Shown in pieces: positions 59,031 through 64,000 of a stretch of 64,000 bases of DNA. The DNA lies in the NCBI GenBank assembly GCA_024235795.1, contig JACKLR010000001.1, forward strand, positions 1,054,001-1,118,000, given 5' to 3'. This DNA comes from Burkholderiales bacterium (GTDB lineage: Bacteria; Pseudomonadota; Gammaproteobacteria; Burkholderiales; Nitrosomonadaceae). The notes beneath the pieces are model-generated. The model was not told the DNA's origin and made no database searches. It saw only the letters and a program-made list of their open reading frames with translations. The translations under genes and the position numbers were made by a program. Every line of letters starts with the position of its first letter. The first letter of the stretch is position 1.

Positions 59031-59051
59031 TAAATTTGAAGGAGTTATAAC

Positions 59052-59423
59052 ATGGCAATCAATCATATTCATGATGCGATAGGCAATCTTCCACAGCCTT
59101 TGCGTACATTGCCAGCCTCGCAAAATTCACAAGCAACAAATAATAGGACTGTATCTTCAGAATCGGTTAATCCAACCAACTCTGGAAAACCTCTAGGGTC
59201 GGATGCACAAATCGAACAAGCTGTTGAGAAGATACAGGAGACCGTCAACAACAAGGTACAAAACCTTCAGTTTTCTATAGATGAAGATACAGGCAAAACA
59301 GTCGTGAAAGTTATGGATGCGCAGACCCAAGAAATAATTCGGCAGATTCCATCGCAGGAAGCCATTTCTATTGCTCGAACGCTGGATAAATTGCAAGGCT
59401 TATTACTAAACGACGAAGCCTGA
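59052..59423 (+). CDS. flaG: FlaG-family flagellar protein
   Basis: A 123-residue protein; the conserved C-terminal half has LQFSIDEDTGKTVVKVMDAQTQEIIRQIPSQEA in continuous family order. It influences filament length in other species. Ribosome site GAAGGAG. It precedes fliD by 33 bases. Confidence 0.93.
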   Translation: MAINHIHDAIGNLPQPLRTLPASQNSQATNNRTVSSESVNPTNSGKPLGSDAQIEQAVEKIQETVNNKVQNLQFSIDEDTGKTVVKVMDAQTQEIIRQIPSQEAISIARTLDKLQGLLLNDEA

Positions 59424-59456
59424 AGCACTGTAATAATTTGAGAAAGGGTAAGAAAA

Positions 59457-61433
59457 ATGTTATCAACACCAGGTATAGGTTCTGGATTAGATATCAACGG
59501 CATTGTAAGCCAGTTAATGGCCATTGAACGTAGACCACTTACAGTACTTGATGCCAAAGAAGCTAGACAACAAACACAGCTGACAGCATTTGGCACACTC
59601 AAGGGTGCTCTTTCATCGTTTCAAAGCAGTTTATCCACTCTCACAAGCCCGGCAAACTTTTCCGCCATCTCTGCAAGCTTAGCAGATACTTCATTGGCCA
59701 GTGTAAGTGCTAATGCATCTGCAATTACTGGAAGCTATGATGTAGAAATACAGACACTGGCACAGTCACAAAAGTTAAAATCCGACAATTTTGCTTCGTC
59801 CAGCACGTCAATAGGTAGTGGGACGCTTACTATACAGTTTGGCACCTATAATGGTGGCACATTCACATTAAATCCACAAAAAGCAGCTCAATCGATTGCC
59901 ATCTCTCCTGTTGATTCTTCACTTGCAGGGATACGCGATGCCATAAATCAGTCTGATGCAGGAATTTCGGCAAGTATCGTTAACGATGGTTCGGGTGATC
60001 GGTTAGTCATCGCTTCAAAAGATACTGGAATAAGTAACGCACTCAAAATCACAGTATCTGATGATGATGGAAATAACATTGACAACACTGGCCTTTCTCA
60101 ACTCGCTTATGATGCATCAACCGGAGGAACAGCCAATCTCTCCGAAACAGTAGCTGCCTCCAATGCCACAATGGTTATTGATGGTATTCCGATAAGCAAA
60201 GCATCTAACAAAATTACTGATGCAATCGAAGGCGTTACATTTAATTTATTAAAGGCTGAAATAGGCACAACAACAACGCTTAATATTACACGCAACACTA
60301 CCAGTATAGAAAAGTCCATATCGTCTTTTGTAGATGCGTTTAACGACTTGAACCAGACTATTACAGATTTATCCAAATATAATGCAGAAACCAAGCAGGC
60401 TTCAATTTTAACAGGTGACTTCACTGTAAGATCACTGCAAAATCAATTACGAAACGCGCTCTCTGAGCCATTAAAAACTGCCGGTGGCGGCTTAAGTATT
60501 TTATCTGAAGTTGGGATCTCTTTTCAGGATGATGGCTCACTTAAATTTGATTCAAGCAAATTAACTGATATTGTAAATGATACAAGTAAAGATATATCTT
60601 CGTTATTTGCTTCAGTGGGCAAAACCAGTGATAGTCTTGTTTCATTTGTCAGCGCCACGCCTGATACAACAAACGGAAACTATCTCCTAGATATCACTCA
60701 AATCGCCACGCAAGGCACAGCCACTGGTTCCACACCTGCTGTACTTACAATTAATTCCGGTGTTAACGATACGCTTGACTTCACAATTGATGGCGTCAGC
60801 ACCAGTATTACAGTTGCAGCAGGTAATTATGATGCTGAATCTCTTGCTGCTGAAATACAGTCAAAAATAAATGGTAATTCTGCTTTTTCCTCAAATGATA
60901 TCAGCGTTGCAGTCACACAAACAGGCGGTGTTCTAACCATTACTTCAGACCAATACGGTTCTTCGTCTTTGGTGGAAATTACAGGAGGAAACGGAGAGCT
61001 GAATTTATTTGGCACAGCTGTTGAAACTGCTGGCCTAGATGTAGCTGGCACAATCAATGGAATCAATGCTACAGGTTCCGGGCAAATACTTACCGGAACA
61101 GGTGACACGAGTGGTTTAACACTTCAAATAGCGGGCGGCAGCACTGGCCCACGAGGAGCAATTGACTTTGCGCACGGTTTTGCTGCCAGGTTGGATCAAG
61201 TAATTAATGACATGCTTGAAGGCGACTTAATTGATAACCGTATTGAAGGGATTAATTCCAAAATTGAAGACATTAATTCACAGCGAGAAACGATATCTCG
61301 TCGCCTCGAAGGTGTCGAAGCACGAATCCGAGCACAATTTTCTGCACTTGATTCCATGATTGCAAGCATGACTCAAACAAGTAATTTTCTACAGCAGCAA
61401 CTATCTAGACTACCGACGATTGATAATGGTTAA
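59457..61433 (+). CDS. fliD: Flagellar filament capping protein FliD
   Basis: A 658-residue cap protein (HAP2). The N-terminal ISTPGIGSGLDINGIVSQLM-like opening (LSTPGIGSGLDINGIV) and the C-terminal coiled segment (INSKIEDINSQRETISRRL, in parts) match the family. The middle has large repetitive Thr/Ser/Gly domains. Chaperone candidate fliT lies downstream. Confidence 0.96.
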   Translation: MLSTPGIGSGLDINGIVSQLMAIERRPLTVLDAKEARQQTQLTAFGTLKGALSSFQSSLSTLTSPANFSAISASLADTSLASVSANASAITGSYDVEIQTLAQSQKLKSDNFASSSTSIGSGTLTIQFGTYNGGTFTLNPQKAAQSIAISPVDSSLAGIRDAINQSDAGISASIVNDGSGDRLVIASKDTGISNALKITVSDDDGNNIDNTGLSQLAYDASTGGTANLSETVAASNATMVIDGIPISKASNKITDAIEGVTFNLLKAEIGTTTTLNITRNTTSIEKSISSFVDAFNDLNQTITDLSKYNAETKQASILTGDFTVRSLQNQLRNALSEPLKTAGGGLSILSEVGISFQDDGSLKFDSSKLTDIVNDTSKDISSLFASVGKTSDSLVSFVSATPDTTNGNYLLDITQIATQGTATGSTPAVLTINSGVNDTLDFTIDGVSTSITVAAGNYDAESLAAEIQSKINGNSAFSSNDISVAVTQTGGVLTITSDQYGSSSLVEITGGNGELNLFGTAVETAGLDVAGTINGINATGSGQILTGTGDTSGLTLQIAGGSTGPRGAIDFAHGFAARLDQVINDMLEGDLIDNRIEGINSKIEDINSQRETISRRLEGVEARIRAQFSALDSMIASMTQTSNFLQQQLSRLPTIDNG

Positions 61434-61492
61434 TTTTTCCTTATCTCACAGGCATATCACTAAGTTTTAAAAAATTAATTTGGGAATACTAT

Positions 61493-61915
61493 ATGTTTGC
61501 AACCACAACTAGCCCTATTTTAGCATACCAGAAGATAGGTATTGAAACAGGTGTTGAATCAGCTAACCCACATAAACTCATTCTGATGCTGTTTGAAGGT
61601 GCGCAAGAAGCGCTTGCAAAAGCCAAGATGCACATTCGTCACAACGAAATCGCCAAAAAAGGTGAAATGCTCTCAAAAGCGATCATGATTATTGATCACG
61701 GCTTAAAAGCGAGTCTGGACATGAACGCGGGCGGCGAATTGGCACTTCATCTTCAGGCACTTTATGACTACATGACCAGCCGCCTATTAATCGCAAATCT
61801 TAACAACGATATTGAAACAATCAATGAAGTTAATAATTTATTAAATGAATTACATGGCGCATGGAAAGCCATAGAAAACACAGGTGATATTCATAGCGAA
61901 ACAAAAAATCTGTAA
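61493..61915 (+). CDS. fliS: Flagellin export chaperone FliS
   Basis: A 140-residue helical chaperone; the YQKIGIETGVESANPHKLILMLFEGA (in parts) signature is at 12-38. It keeps flagellin unfolded for export. It follows fliD by 59 bases. Confidence 0.95.
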   Translation: MFATTTSPILAYQKIGIETGVESANPHKLILMLFEGAQEALAKAKMHIRHNEIAKKGEMLSKAIMIIDHGLKASLDMNAGGELALHLQALYDYMTSRLLIANLNNDIETINEVNNLLNELHGAWKAIENTGDIHSETKNL

Positions 61916-61954
61916 TTTGATCACATTCACGCACAAACCAAAAGGCTCAAAAAA

Positions 61955-62290
61955 ATGGATAGCACACAAATCATTAATATTTATGAAAATATTCTAATAA
62001 CCACGCGCAAAATGCTGCTGGCAGCACAAAATAGCGATTGGGATAAACTGATAAAGCTAGAACAGGAATGCAAACGATTAACAAATGAACTTAAAAACAA
62101 TGAACCTGAATCGGTATTAAGTCACGAACTGCAACAAAAAAAATTAGAAATTATTCATCAAGTACTTGATGATGATGCGCAAATCAGATCAATCACTGAA
62201 CCATGGATGGAAAAACTACAAGATATCCTCAGCACAACTGAGCGAAAGCGCAATCTACAACAAGCTTATGAAACAGTCAATTTCTATTAG
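61955..62290 (+). CDS. fliT: FliT-like flagellar chaperone
   Basis: A 111-residue helical protein in the fliT position after fliS. It starts MDSTQIINIYENILITTRKM, with the FliT pattern WDKLIKLEQECKRL near 29-42. Sequence is weakly conserved in this family; position carries much of the call. Confidence 0.8.
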   Translation: MDSTQIINIYENILITTRKMLLAAQNSDWDKLIKLEQECKRLTNELKNNEPESVLSHELQQKKLEIIHQVLDDDAQIRSITEPWMEKLQDILSTTERKRNLQQAYETVNFY

Positions 62291-62360
62291 CTTAAAGTAG
62301 CTTCTTGTTTGTTTTTATAGTATTGGCAAATAACGAGAAAGTTTTTGAAATAAAAAAGCT

Positions 62361-63368
62361 ATGATTCCTACTACTATAAAAACTGAACAAGTTTCACAAC
62401 AATTATCAGAAAAAACAGTTACACCAGTCAAACCAGTCGTACCTGTTACACCAGTATCAACTGGAACCGATTCTAAAAGTACTTCACATGATTTTATTCA
62501 AGGCCAAAAATACCAGGCCATTGTAGAAGGACGGCTTACCAATGGAAATTTCAACGTACTGATTTCAGGCAAACTATTCCAGATGCACCTGCCTGAAAAC
62601 GTCAGGCCAGGTGATAAAATAGAACTTGAGTTTTTAACAGACCAACCAAGACTCAAATTTGCCCTCCAAGATGAAAGCGTCATTAATACATCAAAAAGGA
62701 ATACTGTAATCAGCACAACAGGACAATTCCTGAATGTACTCTCTCAAGAGACAGAAAAGCGCACTCTAACGATTTCACCGTTTGACAAAACTTCAATAAT
62801 TGCCGATTTATCGATAAAAAGCTCTGAATTACCATTGTTATTACAAAAAACAATACAACAGAGTGGTTTATTCTATGAATCCCATTTAGCAAAATGGATA
62901 AATGGCAAACATACATTTGAAGCATTGCAGCAGGAGCCACAAGGTAAAATAAAAACAACACCATCTACAGTAGCCGCGACATCAACGTCGTCAATCCCTG
63001 TTAACGCACAAAGTTTGTCGCTTGTCCAGCAACAACTCATTGCCTTGGAAACCAATCATATCATCTGGAATGGGGAGATATGGAACGGACAACAAATACA
63101 ATGGGATATTTATGACGAAAACGCTACAGGCAAAGCTATCGAAGAAAATGCTTCATATCAGTGGAAAACAAAATTAACTATGACTTTGCCGGAACTCGGA
63201 AAAATTATCGTATCCATATCGCTCAAATTTCAGGAGATACAAGTCTCAATAGATACCGTAAGCAATCAAACGGCTCAATTGTTACAAACAAACCAAGCTC
63301 AACTCAAGGAAAGCATGCAAGAAGCGGGCCTTTCAGTTCAATCATTAGGGATACAACACAATGACTGA
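62361..63368 (+). CDS. Flagellar hook-length control FliK-like protein
   Basis: A 335-residue protein with a Thr/Pro/Gln-rich disordered N-terminus and a C-terminal Flg_hook-type domain (about 255-335, WKTKLTMTLPELGKIIVSISL). It overlaps the next gene by 8 bases. Probably a second FliK-like substrate-switch protein; the classical fliK may be elsewhere. Confidence 0.78.
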   Translation: MIPTTIKTEQVSQQLSEKTVTPVKPVVPVTPVSTGTDSKSTSHDFIQGQKYQAIVEGRLTNGNFNVLISGKLFQMHLPENVRPGDKIELEFLTDQPRLKFALQDESVINTSKRNTVISTTGQFLNVLSQETEKRTLTISPFDKTSIIADLSIKSSELPLLLQKTIQQSGLFYESHLAKWINGKHTFEALQQEPQGKIKTTPSTVAATSTSSIPVNAQSLSLVQQQLIALETNHIIWNGEIWNGQQIQWDIYDENATGKAIEENASYQWKTKLTMTLPELGKIIVSISLKFQEIQVSIDTVSNQTAQLLQTNQAQLKESMQEAGLSVQSLGIQHND

Positions 63369-63645
63369 GAATGACGCGAATCTAAAGGCTGTTGCACTCG
63401 CATATCGTGAAGGTCAGGTTGCGCCCAAAGTAGTCGCCAAAGGACGCGGCCTGATCGCACAAGAAATTATTAATCGCGCCAAGGAATCGGGTATCTATGT
63501 GCATGAGTCGACCGAGTTGGTAGCATTACTCATGCAAGTAGATTTGGATGATAGAATTCCCCCGCAACTTTATATTGCGGTAGCTGAATTATTAGCCTGG
63601 CTTTACCGTTTGGAAAAGAATCAAAACAAGATTGCTTTAAAATAA
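63361..63645 (+). CDS. FlhB C-terminal-domain protein (FhlB-like)
   Basis: A 94-residue protein equal to the cytoplasmic C-terminal domain of FlhB. VALAYREGQVAPKVVAKGRG and later IPPQLYIAVAELLAWLYRL align with the FlhB tail. The autocleavage motif NPTH is absent; the chain starts at that point (MTENDANLKAVAL). It has no membrane helices. It may interact with the FliK-like product during export switching. Confidence 0.87.
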   Translation: MTENDANLKAVALAYREGQVAPKVVAKGRGLIAQEIINRAKESGIYVHESTELVALLMQVDLDDRIPPQLYIAVAELLAWLYRLEKNQNKIALK

Positions 63646-63690
63646 GAACGTTATAAGATATAGTTGCTATCCAACCCGGAGACTTTAACA

Positions 63691-64000
63691 ATGGTTGAAT
63701 CAATTCACAATACTGAATCCTCAGACATCAAGAATTGCAACAATTCATCTCCGGATGAAATTGAAACTTGTCGTATTTATTCAAAAATAGAGGTATTTCA
63801 TATTCTTCAAGAAATCATGAAAAAGAATACGCTGGTCACACTCTATTTCGATCAAAGCAATCGCTTTATATTAACTTCCATAATTGGCATAGATAACAAT
63901 CAAGATGAAATGTTGATTGATTATGGTGTTGAACCAGAGATTAATGAATTGACCCTAAAATCTACAAATTTAACTTTCATCACCTCGCAAAACAGAATCA
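63691..64000 (+). CDS. ycgR: YcgR-type flagellar brake protein, N-terminal part, cut by window end
   Basis: 103 residues from ATG 63691 (GGAG at about 63678) to the last base, still open. After an acidic leader, the stretch YSKIEVFHILQEIMKKNTLVTLYFDQ and FILTSIIGID resembles the PilZN domain of YcgR. The c-di-GMP-binding PilZ domain would follow outside the window. Confidence 0.72.
   Translation, partial: MVESIHNTESSDIKNCNNSSPDEIETCRIYSKIEVFHILQEIMKKNTLVTLYFDQSNRFILTSIIGIDNNQDEMLIDYGVEPEINELTLKSTNLTFITSQNRI

Overview
The window looks like a chromosomal segment of a betaproteobacterium. The mreBCD-mrdA-rodA-rlpA cluster, gatCAB, the tmk/holB pair, the flagellar late-gene order and the moderate GC content best fit Nitrosomonas or a close relative. 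No diagnostic ammonia-oxidation or rRNA gene is present, so the genus is inference. Most of the sequence is ordinary housekeeping DNA. The accessory parts are an IS110-family element, a truncated LysR-type regulator, several structured intergenic regions and some signalling genes.

Layout. 1-4.2 kb: end of a membrane hydrolase-like gene, holB and tmk (minus strand, separated by a structured inverted-repeat segment), ampD, and an anchored acidic protein with TPR-like repeats. 4.3-7.7 kb: gatC-gatA-gatB on the minus strand. 7.8-14.4 kb: the rod-shape and peptidoglycan elongation operon mreB-mreC-mreD-mrdA-rodA-rlpA, with start/stop overlaps. 14.4-14.84 kb: gene-free, but holding a promoter and a U-tailed terminator on the minus strand that look like a small RNA gene. 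14.8-20.4 kb: TraB-family membrane protein, ABC exporter and Lon-like protease. 20.4-27.8 kb: HDOD-GAF protein, mfd, an isocitrate-lyase-superfamily enzyme and an SMP-30-like protein. 27.8-31.6 kb: LysR fragment, APC permease and mgtE. 31.67-33.13 kb: an IS110/IS1111-type element with a long non-coding 3' segment that may encode the guide (seek/bridge) RNA of the transposase. 33.2-37.6 kb: an Anbu-type cluster (alpha-E, circularly permuted ATP-grasp, Anbu peptidase, transglutaminase).

37.7 kb: tRNA-Ser(UGA). 37.9-45.6 kb: a minus-strand run sbcD-sbcC-gluQRS-NDH2-like oxidoreductase-SRPBCC protein-short LOV photoreceptor. 45.8-49.4 kb: a small conserved-type protein, class III nucleotide cyclase, HDOD protein and a Tat-exported intradiol dioxygenase. 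49.6-54.9 kb: gdhA, slt, cca and a TusA-like gene. 55-57.2 kb: a NarL-type response regulator and a sensor kinase whose receiver-like N-terminus lacks the phospho-Asp. 57.5-64 kb: flagellar genes fliC-flaG-fliD-fliS-fliT-fliK-like-fhlB-ycgR (last one cut by the window end), with a sigma-28-like promoter before fliC and a strong terminator after it.

The most interesting points are: (1) the IS110 element, where an approximately 86-nt foldable segment downstream of the transposase shares 8 nt with the element ends and another 8 nt with the flanking target; (2) the small-RNA candidate at 14.44-14.59 kb; (3) the LOV-SRPBCC-flavoprotein gene run; (4) nested inverted repeats between tmk and holB; (5) a tRNA-Ser 3' trailer complementary to the tRNA 5' end.
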